Of a DNA stretch of 64,000 nucleotides, positions 1 through 8,401 are shown piece after piece (positions within the stretch are counted from its first letter, which is position 1; each line of letters begins with the position of its first letter). Origin of the DNA: Acidobacteriota bacterium (GTDB lineage Bacteria; Acidobacteriota; Terriglobia; Bryobacterales; Bryobacteraceae); contig JAPKZB010000081.1 of assembly GCA_026393985.1 (NCBI GenBank), positions 98,136 to 162,135 of the forward strand, read 5' to 3'. The position numbers and the translations under genes were made by a program. The notes beneath the pieces are model-generated. The model made no database searches, was not told the origin of the DNA, and worked only from the letters and a program-made list of their open reading frames with translations.

Positions 1-658
1 AATCGACCGCAAGAAATTCGCCCTCGCCCCCGGCCAGTTCTTCGCCGAAACCTTCCCCAAAGACCTCCTTGTCCTCCACTTCACCGCCGGCTCAACCGCC
101 CGCAGCGCCTTCGACTTCTGGCGCAATACCCCGCTCCAGGTCGCCACGTCCTACCTGGTCGATACCGACGGCAAGATCTACGAGTGCTTTCCCCCCAACT
201 ACTGGGCCTACCACCTTGGCATCACCGGCGCCGCGTCGGCCAACTGGAAACACGACAAGCGCTCCATCGGCATCGAAATCGCCAACGTCGGCCCCCTCCG
301 CCCCGACCAGAACAACCCCCAACAGTTGAACTGGTGGCCTCCCGACAACAAATTCCAGACCAAGTACTGCACCCTCGCCGAAACCGGTAAATACGTTGCC
401 ACCCCCTATCGCGGCTACTCCCACTACGCCAGCTTCCCCGCCCCGCAGTCCGATGCCGTCATCGCCCTCGTCGAACACCTCTGCACCGCCTTCGCCATCC
501 CCCGCGTCCTGGCCCCGGCCGACCGGCAGACCGCCTTTGACATGGACTACTTCAAGTCCTTCCGTGGCATCGCTACCCACCAGAACTTCCGCAAGGACAA
601 GACGGATATCGGCCCGGCCTTTCCGCTTGCCCAAGTGGCTCCCGCCTCCACCCCATAA
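1..658 (+). CDS. N-acetylmuramoyl-L-alanine amidase (Amidase_2 / PGRP fold), 5' truncated by window edge
   Basis: The reading frame is already open at base 2 and ends with TAA at 656-658, so the N-terminus lies outside the window. The visible product carries the zinc-amidase signature HFTAG near its start, then a segment ending IGIEIANVG, and a late His followed by a DIGPAF stretch (THQNFRKDKTDIGPAF). These are the usual first His, second His and Asp/Cys zinc ligand positions of Amidase_2 enzymes. Family members cleave the bond between muramic acid and L-alanine in peptidoglycan or its fragments. Whether it is secreted cannot be told without the start. The next gene begins 29 bases downstream and is unrelated. 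The fold is confident; the exact substrate is not. Confidence 0.85.
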   Translation, partial: IDRKKFALAPGQFFAETFPKDLLVLHFTAGSTARSAFDFWRNTPLQVATSYLVDTDGKIYECFPPNYWAYHLGITGAASANWKHDKRSIGIEIANVGPLRPDQNNPQQLNWWPPDNKFQTKYCTLAETGKYVATPYRGYSHYASFPAPQSDAVIALVEHLCTAFAIPRVLAPADRQTAFDMDYFKSFRGIATHQNFRKDKTDIGPAFPLAQVAPASTP

Positions 659-687
659 CTGGAGAGCGCTCTGCTTCAATAGAAGGA

Positions 688-1248
688 ATGCTCCCCGCAG
701 CACTCACCGACACTTGGCCCTGGTACATCGCCGGCCCTCTCATCGGACTCTTCGTCCCCCTGCTGCAACTCCTCGGCGGCAAGCAACTCGGCATCTCCGG
801 AAACCTCCGCCATTTGTGCGCCGCGCTCCTGCCCGGGCGCGGCGATTTTCTTCGCTATGACTGGAAATCCACCGGCGGCTGGAATCTCCTGTTCGCCCTC
901 GGCACGGCCCTCGGCGGCCTGCTCGGTATCCAAGTGCTCGGCACCCACCACATCGCCATCTCCCCGGAAACCCGGGCCGCCCTCGGCGCCCTCGGCCTCC
1001 AGGACCTCTCGGGGCTCGTGCCCCGCGAAATCTTCAGTTGGCCCGCCCTGCTCACGCCCCGCGGATTCGTCTCGGTCGTCGTAGGCGGCTTCCTCGTTGG
1101 CTTCGGTGCCGCCTACGCCGGCGGCTGCACCTCCGGCCACGCCATCTCCGGGCTCTCCAACTTCCAGTTGCGCTCCCTGTTCGCCGTCCTCGGCTTCTTC
1201 GCCGGCGGCCTGCTGGCCACCCACCTGCTCCTGCCCCTTCTCTTTTAG
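688..1248 (+). CDS. YeeE/YedE family membrane transporter subunit (PmpA-like)
   Basis: This is a 186-residue hydrophobic protein with about four or five membrane segments. It has the hallmark GGCTSGH motif around Cys147, which sits in the pore of YeeE/YedE (TsuA-like) transporters and passes thiosulfate or other sulfur species by thiol relay. It is about half the length of full-size YeeE proteins and is followed 9 bases later by a second half-size relative, the split arrangement known as PmpA/PmpB. AGAAGGA directly precedes the ATG, closer than an ideal ribosome binding site. The substrate (thiosulfate, sulfide or a persulfide) is inferred from family knowledge only. Confidence 0.86.
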   Translation: MLPAALTDTWPWYIAGPLIGLFVPLLQLLGGKQLGISGNLRHLCAALLPGRGDFLRYDWKSTGGWNLLFALGTALGGLLGIQVLGTHHIAISPETRAALGALGLQDLSGLVPREIFSWPALLTPRGFVSVVVGGFLVGFGAAYAGGCTSGHAISGLSNFQLRSLFAVLGFFAGGLLATHLLLPLLF

Positions 1249-1257
1249 GCCAGCCCC

Positions 1258-1689
1258 ATGACCCATCGCCTCTTCCCCGTTCTCTACCTCCTGCTCGGCA
1301 CCCTCTTCGGCATCATCCTCACCAAGGCCGAAGTCATCTCCTGGTTTCGGATTCAGGAGATGTTCCGCTTCCAGGCCTTCCACATGTACGGCATTATCGG
1401 CTCGGCCATCGCCGTCGCCGCCGTCACCCGCCGCCTCCTGCCCCGGCGGCCCGCTCTCCCCACCCTGTGCGGCGAAAACACGCCGGCCGCCGACGAGCGA
1501 ACCGGTCGCGGCGCCCGCTTCTGGCTCGGCGGCGCCATCTTCGGCCTCGGCTGGGCCCTCACAGGCGCATGCCCCGGCCCGCTCTTCATCCTCCTCGGCG
1601 GCGGCGTTACGGTCATGTTTGCCGCCCTCCTCAGCGCCCTCGCCGGCACCTGGGCCTACGGCAATCTGCGCTCCCGCCTGCCTCACTAA
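1258..1689 (+). CDS. YeeE/YedE family membrane transporter subunit (PmpB-like, DUF6691)
   Basis: This 143-residue membrane protein has a conserved LTGACPGP motif (Cys105), the second-half equivalent of the GGCTSGH motif in the preceding gene. An N-terminal hairpin contains FGIILTKAEVISW, typical of this half. It starts 9 bases after the PmpA-like gene, so the two are almost certainly co-transcribed and together form one two-part sulfur-compound channel. No sulfurtransferase, rhodanese or persulfide dioxygenase lies next to the pair here, so the physiological substrate cannot be read from context. Confidence 0.86.
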   Translation: MTHRLFPVLYLLLGTLFGIILTKAEVISWFRIQEMFRFQAFHMYGIIGSAIAVAAVTRRLLPRRPALPTLCGENTPAADERTGRGARFWLGGAIFGLGWALTGACPGPLFILLGGGVTVMFAALLSALAGTWAYGNLRSRLPH

Positions 1690-1719
1690 ACACCGATCAG
1701 CGATACTGGGAAGACACCC

Positions 1720-3168
1720 TTGTCTGCCGATCCCTTCGACTCTTCACTCCTGCCCAGCCTCCGCTCCACCCTCGAGCTCCTGGAACGCCTGGACACCGAC
1801 CGCGACCTGCTCGAACGCCTCCCGGCCCCCGAGCGCGAGCGCCTTCACCGCATCGTCGCCCAGCTCTTCAACCCCGACCCCGTCGCCCGCCGCGCCCGCC
1901 TTAAGGCCGCCGAACGCGAACGCAGCGCCGCCGATATCGAACGTGCCTCCGCCCTACTCGACCAAACCGGCATCCGATCCCTCCGCCGTAAACCCGTCTT
2001 CACCACCCCCAACTACTTCCCCCCCCCCGCGGCCGAACAGAAGCCCCGCCAAGCCCCCGAACCCCTCCACTGCTACGTCTGCAAGCAGAAGTACACCCAG
2101 GTCCATCACTTTTACGACCAGATGTGCCCAGCCTGCGCCGATCTCAACTTCTCCAAGCGAACCGAACTCGCCGACCTGTCCGGCCGCGTCGCCCTTCTCA
2201 CCGGCGGCCGCGTCAAAATCGGCTACCAGACCGGACTTAAGCTCCTCCGCTGCGGCGTCCATCTCATCGTCACCACCCGCTTCCCCCGCGATTCCGCGAA
2301 ACGCTACGCCCAGGAACCCGACTTTGAACAATGGGCCCATCGCCTCGAAATCCACGGCCTCGACCTTCGTCACACCCCCAGTGTCGAAGCCTTCTGCCAG
2401 GAACTCGTCACCTCCCACCCCCGCCTCGACTTCGTTATCAATAACGCCTGCCAAACCGTCCGCCGCCCCCCCGAGTTCTACGCCCACATGATGGAAGGCG
2501 AACGCGCCGCCCTGCTCGGCATGTCCAGCGCCGTCAAAAAACTCCTGCCCACCGGCCCCGCCGTCGCCCCCTCGGCCGAACTCTCCCAACTCCCCCTCCT
2601 GCCCGAAGAGCTCCTCAGCCAGAAGCATCTTTTCCCGGAGGGCCGCCTCGACCAGGACCTCCAACAGGTCGACCTCCGCGGCCGCAACTCCTGGCGCCTC
2701 CTGCTCGCCGAAGTCTCCACCGTCGAACTCCTCGAAGTCCAACTCGTCAACGCCGTCGCGCCCTTCGTTCTCAACGCCCGCCTCAAACCCCTCCTGCTCC
2801 GCACCCCGGAACGCGACAAGCACATCGTCAACGTCTCGGCCGTCGAAGGACAGTTCTACCGCAAGTGGAAGACCACCCGCCACCCCCACACCAACATGGC
2901 CAAGGCCGCCCTGAACATGATGACCCGCACCTCGGCCGCCGACTACCAGCAGGATGGCATCCACATGAATAGCGTCGACACCGGCTGGGTCACCGACGAA
3001 GATCCCGTCGAAATCGCCGCCCGCAAAACCGCCGAACAGCGCTTCCACCCGCCCCTCGACATCGTCGACGGCGCCGCTCGTATCGTCGACCCCATCATCA
3101 CCGGCTTCAACACCGGCGTCCACCCCTGGGGCCAGTTCTACAAGGACTACCAGCCCGCCGACTGGTAA
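1720..3168 (+). CDS. SDR-fold protein with N-terminal zinc ribbon and altered catalytic motif
   Basis: 482 residues, TTG start. Residues 1-110 are charged and helical. A C-x2-C...C-x2-C zinc ribbon follows (Cys118, 121, 136, 139), then a Rossmann domain from about residue 152 with TGGRVKIG (161-168) in place of the usual TGxxxGxG, and INNAC in place of NNAG. The catalytic Ser (Ser373, VNVSAVEG) is recognisable, but the Tyr of the YxxxK motif is Thr391 (HTNMAKAAL, Lys395). About 90 residues are inserted between the NNAC strand and the Ser strand. It is therefore an SDR relative whose chemistry may differ from a classical dehydrogenase. The coding sequence contains a run of ten C at 2019-2028, yet the frame is intact on both sides. 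It stands alone, with no operon partner. Confidence 0.8.
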   Translation: MSADPFDSSLLPSLRSTLELLERLDTDRDLLERLPAPERERLHRIVAQLFNPDPVARRARLKAAERERSAADIERASALLDQTGIRSLRRKPVFTTPNYFPPPAAEQKPRQAPEPLHCYVCKQKYTQVHHFYDQMCPACADLNFSKRTELADLSGRVALLTGGRVKIGYQTGLKLLRCGVHLIVTTRFPRDSAKRYAQEPDFEQWAHRLEIHGLDLRHTPSVEAFCQELVTSHPRLDFVINNACQTVRRPPEFYAHMMEGERAALLGMSSAVKKLLPTGPAVAPSAELSQLPLLPEELLSQKHLFPEGRLDQDLQQVDLRGRNSWRLLLAEVSTVELLEVQLVNAVAPFVLNARLKPLLLRTPERDKHIVNVSAVEGQFYRKWKTTRHPHTNMAKAALNMMTRTSAADYQQDGIHMNSVDTGWVTDEDPVEIAARKTAEQRFHPPLDIVDGAARIVDPIITGFNTGVHPWGQFYKDYQPADW

Positions 3169-3473
3169 CCGCCGAACGTCCCCTCCCCCCCGTCCACCAC
3201 CCCCCGTCCACCCCCCATCGTAAACCCCGCTCCAACTCAGCACCGTCTCCATCGCGTTCGCCAACAGCTCACCGGTCACGGCATCCCGCCGGAAGCCGGA
3301 TGGCTGCCCCTGCCTCGATGCGGGCCAGCCCGGTAACTCCGTCACCGGCCCCGTCTACCGCAGCTTCCGCGGATTCCTCGTCCCCATCACCGGCGCCGGC
3401 CCGGCCGGGTAGTATCCCGTCGCCGGGCTCACGCTCCTGCCCGTCCCCGCGATTGTTGTCAATAGGTAACAGG
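3169..3473. other. Non-coding stretch, probably remnant of the adjacent decayed gene
   Basis: About 300 bases between the SDR gene and the pseudogene. It starts with a C-rich repetitive stretch (3180-3222, runs of CCCCC and CCACC). No convincing ORF, tRNA or hairpin is seen. On the minus strand the reading frames next to 3474 still give Ig-domain-like fragments (AQAQTITAGSG followed by ATYTAVFGTG), so part of this DNA is likely the degraded 3' end of the surface-protein gene to its right. Confidence 0.4.
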
Positions 3474-4679
3474 TTACCCGTCCCGAAGACGGCCGTATAA
3501 GTCGCCAGCCCGCTGCCCGCCGTAATCGTCTGCGCCTGCGCCCTGCGTCCTGCTCGCCAACTGGTAGCGGGTCCCGTCCCCCGACGCCAGATTCATCGCC
3601 GCCATCGGGTAGCTCCCCGGCACCAGACTCAACAACGTTCCACCCGTAATCGCCAGCCCGTTCACCTCGAGCCGCAACCCCGGCGGCGAGGTCTGAAACG
3701 GAATCGTCTGCACCGGCGCCGTCACCTGGACACCCGCCACGGTGTTACGTGACAAGGTGCAATTGGCCGACGTCAGAGAGGTGAACGAAACACTCGCCTT
3801 CCTCACCAGCGTCCCCGGCGCCGCCAGCGGCGCCAACGGGATCGTTTGCGTCAACTTAAACTCTGCATCGCCATCGCCATCGCCGGAGCGTAGTTCGCAT
3901 TGCCCGCCTGCCGCGGCTCCACCCTGCACGTCCCGCCCCCCCACAATCATCAACACCGTCCCCGCCACCGCACAAACCGCAGGCGTCGAACCCGCAAAAC
4001 TCACCGGCAATCCCGAGCGGGCCTTAGCACTCAGCACAAACGGCAGCACGCCAAGCGTCACGCTCTCGCTCACCGGAAACGGAATCGTCTGTCCCTCAAT
4101 CGTCGTCACCTCCGGCGAGAGTTGCACCCTGCCCGCTCTGCTCACCCCGCCACCCCCGTAATCGTGTGCGACGGCGCCAACCCATCGTTCCAGCCGCCAA
4201 ACTGGTACCGCACACCATCGCCCGGTGGAACGTCGGCGGTTAGGTATAGGTGAAGTCGTCACCGGACGCCGGTTCTCGGACCCGCTCAACGGATGGGAGT
4301 ACATCACCGAAGCGTTGTCATACCAGCCCAGCGGCGCCGCGTTGCTCATCCACGGTGACAGATGAGCCGCTAACTGTGGCTTGTCCGCCTTCGCCGTATA
4401 CAGGCTCACCCAAGTCGCCACATCCCACGGCTGATTCTCGTCGTTTGGACCCAGCACCTGGCCTTCTCCTGCAACAGGCAACTGCGCCGCCGCCGTCTCC
4501 TCGCGCAGCGTCATGGCCCGGCTCTCTAACCGCCGCGCCCCGTGCCACGGTAACCCGTCAATACAAATCTCCGGGGCCGGTCCGCGCGGGACCATCGCCC
4601 GCACAAGCGAACTGAAAATCAGGTGGCGCAAACGACTTCTACACGCCAAATAGTGTCGACGCGCCACCACGACGCTCAA
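3474..4679 (-). pseudogene. Decayed Ig-like repeat surface protein with several frameshifts
   Basis: A 401-codon frame is open, but family-like segments jump between frames. The open frame has QTIPFPVSESVTLGV and SGLPVSFAGSTPAVC, typical of the repeated Ig-like modules in secreted acidobacterial proteins. The continuation GTCRVEPRQAGNANYAPA lies in another frame, entered at a run of seven C on the plus strand (3936-3942). The frame then returns to QTIPLAPLAAPG. A similar break separates VRYQFGGWNDG and SHTITGV (about 4150-4215) from the open frame. At least three frame changes are needed to restore a continuous repeat protein, so a dead gene is more likely than one sequencing error. No signal peptide is recognisable at the apparent start. 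Confidence 0.7.
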
Positions 4680-4688
4680 AGCAACCAG

Positions 4689-5870
4689 CTACGCACTCCG
4701 CAGAAAATGTTTTAACTCCCGCATCGCCTGACGCGTCCGGTGCGGATTTTCTATGAAACTGAACCGCACATGCCCCTCGCCGAGCGGACCAAACCCAATG
4801 CCCGGGCTCACCGCAATCAACGCCTTCTCCATCAGCAGCTTGGCAAACTCAAGCGACCCCATCGCCCGGAATCGCTCCGGAATCGGCGCCCACAGGAACA
4901 TGCTCCCCTGCGGCTTCTCGCACGGCCACCCGGCCGCCGCCAACCCCTCGAGCAGCACGTCCCGACGGTCCTGATACATATCCCGGATCTCGGCCGTGTT
5001 CTCCTCGCACTCGCGCAGCGCGATAATACTCGCAATCTGAATCGGCTGAAACGTCCCGTAGTCGAGGTAGCTCTTAATCCGGCTCAGCGCATAAATCATC
5101 CGCTGATTCCCCAGGCAAAAGCCCACGCGCCATCCGGCCATGTTATAGCTCTTCGACATCGAGAAGATCTCAACAGCCAGATCCTTCGCCCCCGGAACCT
5201 CCAGAATGCTCGGCGGCTTGTAGCCGTCAAACCCCAGATCGGCGTAAGCAAAGTCATGCACAATCAACGAACCGTGCACCTGCGCCATCCGCACGACTTC
5301 CTTCATGAAGTTCAAGTCCACGCAGGTCGTCGTCGGATTGTGCGGGAAGCTGATCAGAATCACCTTCGGCTTCTTCGGGCCCTTGTAGACGTCCTCCAGC
5401 CCCTGCAGAAACGTCGCCGGATCGGGCATCGGCAGCATCACCGCCTCGCCCTCGGCCATAATCACCCCGTACTGGTGAATCGGATAGGCCGGGTTCGGCG
5501 AAACCACCACATCCCCTGGAGCAATGATGGCAAACAACAGATGCGCCAGCGCGTCCTTGGCGCCAATGGTGACAATCGCTTCCTTTTCCGAATCGAGCTC
5601 CACACCATAATTCCGCTGGTAGCGCTTGACGATCTCCTGCCGCAAATGCGGAATGCCCCGCGACATCGAGTAACGGTGGTTCTTGGCCTGCTGCGCGGCT
5701 TCGCACAGCTTATCGATCACCGACTGCGGCGTCGCGCCATCCGGATTCCCCATACCGAAATCGACCACATCTTTGCCGGCTGCTCGCAGGTTTGCCTTCA
5801 TCTCGTTGATGACGGCAAACACATAAGGGGGCAGCTTCGCGATGCGGTAAAACTGATCGGTGTCAGACAT
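4689..5870 (-). CDS. alaC: Alanine aminotransferase, class I/II PLP enzyme (AlaC-like)
   Basis: 393 residues; converts pyruvate and glutamate to alanine and 2-oxoglutarate in the cytoplasm. The N-terminus (RIAKLPPYVF, DFGMGNPDGATP), the SMSKSYNMAGWRVGF segment with PLP lysine Lys240, and the C-terminal SPGIGFG all match AlaC-type enzymes closely along the whole length. The longer frame reaches back to 6011, but ATG 5870 is chosen because AGAGGA lies nine bases upstream and the family N-terminus begins there. The 80-base gap to topA contains a pyrimidine-rich tract on the coding strand. LL-diaminopimelate aminotransferase is a related alternative, but the closer match is AlaC. Confidence 0.92.
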   Translation of the reverse strand: MSDTDQFYRIAKLPPYVFAVINEMKANLRAAGKDVVDFGMGNPDGATPQSVIDKLCEAAQQAKNHRYSMSRGIPHLRQEIVKRYQRNYGVELDSEKEAIVTIGAKDALAHLLFAIIAPGDVVVSPNPAYPIHQYGVIMAEGEAVMLPMPDPATFLQGLEDVYKGPKKPKVILISFPHNPTTTCVDLNFMKEVVRMAQVHGSLIVHDFAYADLGFDGYKPPSILEVPGAKDLAVEIFSMSKSYNMAGWRVGFCLGNQRMIYALSRIKSYLDYGTFQPIQIASIIALRECEENTAEIRDMYQDRRDVLLEGLAAAGWPCEKPQGSMFLWAPIPERFRAMGSLEFAKLLMEKALIAVSPGIGFGPLGEGHVRFSFIENPHRTRQAMRELKHFLRSA

Positions 5871-5950
5871 AACAAAAAATCCTCTGTAAGTTGGGAAAAA
5901 AGAAAGAAAGAAGAGAGAAACAGCGGGGAGCGGAAAAGGAAGTAAACGCT

Positions 5951-8368
5951 CTAGGCGCTTACTTCCTCGGTTGCGAGTGCTTCTTTGAATTTGCACTCGG
6001 CGTTCGGACATTGGGCGAATGCCCCGGACTTGAGGAACTTCTCAATGAGGTAAGGATTGTTACACTCCGGGCACGCCTTGGCCACGGGTTTACCCCACGC
6101 CACAAAGTCGCACTCCGGGTAGCGGTTGCAGCCAAAGAAGGTCTTCCCCTTCTTCGACCGCCGTTCAATGATGTCACCCGCCGAGCAGGTCGGGCACTTC
6201 ACGCCCACCGTCTTCTGCTTGACGTACTTACAGGTCGGGTAACTCGAACAGGCAATAAACTCGCCGAACCGGCCAAACTTCTTCACCAGGTTCTTGCCGC
6301 AGGTCGGGCACGGCTCATCGAGCGGCACATCGGCCTGCTTGGCCGCTTGCCCTAACTGCTTGGTCGTCTTGCAGTCCGGATAGCCGGAACAGGCATAGAA
6401 CTGGCCGAAACGCCCTTTCTTCAACACCATCGGGCGGCCGCAGTTCGGGCAGTACTCCTCCTCGCCCTGCTCGCCCATCTCTTCCGGTTGCGCCGACGGC
6501 AGTTCCCGCGTATTCGAACACTCCGGGTAGCCCGTACAGGCGATAAAGCTGCCGTGCCGGCCCCACTTGATCACCATCGGCTTGCTGCACTTCTCGCAGA
6601 TGAAGTCGGTGGGCTTCTCCATCCGCTTGATATCGGTCATCTGCGTCGCCGCGCGTTCGAGATCGACGGCAAACCGCTCGTAGAACGATCCCATCGCGTG
6701 CCGCCAGTCCACCTTACCGTCTTCGATCTCGTCGAGCTCCTCTTCCATCCGCGCCGTGTACCGGATGTCGAAGATGTCACCGAACGACTCGGTCAGCAGG
6801 TCGGTCACCACCGTACCCAGCTCGGTCGGATAGAACTTGCCGCCCTCTTTCTTGACATACTCCCGCTCCTGAATCGTCGACAGGATCGAGGCGTAGGTCG
6901 AAGGCCGGCCCACTCCCTTGGCTTCGAGCTCTTTGACGAGCGTGGCTTCGTTGAACCGCGGCGGCGGCTCGGTAAAGTGCTGCTCCGGATCAAGCGACTT
7001 CAGCTTCAGCTCTTCGCCCCGCGTCACCAGCGGCAGCTTCTGCTTCAACTCGTCGTCCTCTTCGTCCTTGACGTCTTTGCCCTCTTCGTAGACCGCCAGA
7101 AAGCCGTCAAACTTCGGCACCGAACCCGTCGCCCGGAACAGATACTCCGCCTTCGACTTGCCCTTGGCCAGCACGTCAATCGTCGTCTGATCGAACACGG
7201 CGCTCGTCATCTGCGAGCCCACAAACCGCATCCAGATCAGCCGGTACATCTTCAACTCGTCTTCCTGCAGGAACGGCGCCACCGACTCCGGCGTCCGCAT
7301 CGCCGCCGTTGGCCGAATCGCCTCGTGGGCGTCCTGCGCGTCCTTCTTGCCCTTGTACAGGTTCGGCTTCTCCGGCAGATACGCCGCACCGTACCGGTCA
7401 CCGATAAACTGCCGCACCTCACCAAGCGCATCGTCGGAGACCCGCACCGAATCGGTACGCATGTAGGTAATTAAACCAATCGATCCCTCGGCCCCCAACT
7501 CGACGCCCTCGTACAGCCGCTGCGCGATCATCATCGAACGCTTCACAGAAAAGCGCAGCTTCCGCGCCGCCTCCTGCTGCAGCGTCGAGGTGATGAACGG
7601 CGGCACCGGGTTCCGGCGCTTCTCTTTCGTACCCACCGCCTGCACGGTATAGGCCCGATCCGCCAGGTCTTTCACAATCGCCGACGAGCGCTGCTCATCG
7701 GAAATCACCGGGTTTTCCCCGTCAATCTTCGCCAGACGCGCCTTCAATACCGGCGCTTTCTTGGCGTTCAGCGCAACGTCGATCGTCCAGTACTCTTCTT
7801 TGAGGAACGCCTGAATCTCGCGCTCCCGGTCCACAATCAGCCGCAGGGCCACCGTCTGCACCCGCCCCGCCGAGAGCCCGCGCCGTACCTTGTCCCACAG
7901 CAGCGGCGAGATCTTGTACCCCACCAGCCGGTCCAGCACGCGCCGCGCCTGCTGCGCGTCCACCAGGTTCGTGTTCACCTGCAACGGGTTGTCAAAGGCC
8001 TTCCGCACCGCCGTTGCCGTGATCTCGTTGAACATCACACGGAAAATCTTCGGACCGTCGGCTTTCTTGGAAGCCAGTTCCTCCTGCAGGTGGTAGCAGA
8101 TCGCCTCCCCTTCCCGGTCCGGGTCAGCCGCCAGGTAGATGGAGTCGACGCCCTTGGCCGCCGCGCGCAGCTCGCCAATCAGCTTCTTCTTACCCTCAAT
8201 CACCTCGTACGTAGGCTCAAAGCCGCGATCGACGTCAACGGCCAGGTCGCTCTTCGGCAGGTCTTTAATATGACCCAGCGAAGCCTTGACGACAAATTGA
8301 TTGCCGAGGTATTTTCCGATGGTTTTCGCCTTCGCCGGCGATTCGACGATGACGAGGGATTTGGACAT
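5951..8368 (-). CDS. topA: DNA topoisomerase I (type IA)
   Basis: 805 residues; relaxes negative supercoils. The TOPRIM domain starts at residue 1 with VIVESPAKAKTI (Glu9) and the acidic ADPDREGE (Asp82, Asp84). The catalytic tyrosine is Tyr302 in SIGLITYMRTDS. From residue 591 there are five consecutive four-cysteine zinc ribbons (patterns such as CEKC...C, CPNC...C, CPTC...C, CPTC...C, CPEC...C), more than the three of E. coli TopA. ATG at 8368 matches the universal N-terminus. It lies 33 bases downstream of dprA, a common topA-dprA neighbourhood. Confidence 0.97.
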   Translation of the reverse strand: MSKSLVIVESPAKAKTIGKYLGNQFVVKASLGHIKDLPKSDLAVDVDRGFEPTYEVIEGKKKLIGELRAAAKGVDSIYLAADPDREGEAICYHLQEELASKKADGPKIFRVMFNEITATAVRKAFDNPLQVNTNLVDAQQARRVLDRLVGYKISPLLWDKVRRGLSAGRVQTVALRLIVDREREIQAFLKEEYWTIDVALNAKKAPVLKARLAKIDGENPVISDEQRSSAIVKDLADRAYTVQAVGTKEKRRNPVPPFITSTLQQEAARKLRFSVKRSMMIAQRLYEGVELGAEGSIGLITYMRTDSVRVSDDALGEVRQFIGDRYGAAYLPEKPNLYKGKKDAQDAHEAIRPTAAMRTPESVAPFLQEDELKMYRLIWMRFVGSQMTSAVFDQTTIDVLAKGKSKAEYLFRATGSVPKFDGFLAVYEEGKDVKDEEDDELKQKLPLVTRGEELKLKSLDPEQHFTEPPPRFNEATLVKELEAKGVGRPSTYASILSTIQEREYVKKEGGKFYPTELGTVVTDLLTESFGDIFDIRYTARMEEELDEIEDGKVDWRHAMGSFYERFAVDLERAATQMTDIKRMEKPTDFICEKCSKPMVIKWGRHGSFIACTGYPECSNTRELPSAQPEEMGEQGEEEYCPNCGRPMVLKKGRFGQFYACSGYPDCKTTKQLGQAAKQADVPLDEPCPTCGKNLVKKFGRFGEFIACSSYPTCKYVKQKTVGVKCPTCSAGDIIERRSKKGKTFFGCNRYPECDFVAWGKPVAKACPECNNPYLIEKFLKSGAFAQCPNAECKFKEALATEEVSA

Positions 8369-8401
8369 ATAGGTTTTTACTCTTCGGGCCGACAGCCCAG
8401 A

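Noticed and set aside
676-1686. 336-codon minus-strand frame, Glu/Gly/Ala-rich
   Set aside because: Antisense to both YeeE/YedE genes, which have clear membrane segments and conserved cysteine motifs.
1954-3345. 463-codon minus-strand frame rich in Gly, Glu, Asp and Val
   Set aside because: It is the mirror of the C-rich SDR gene; the composition (GGG, GAG, GTG codons) is what the opposite strand must give.
4689-6011. Longer alaC start at 6011
   Set aside because: The extra 47 residues run through the pyrimidine-rich leader and overlap the topA 3' end; the family N-terminus and a good ribosome binding site point to 5870.
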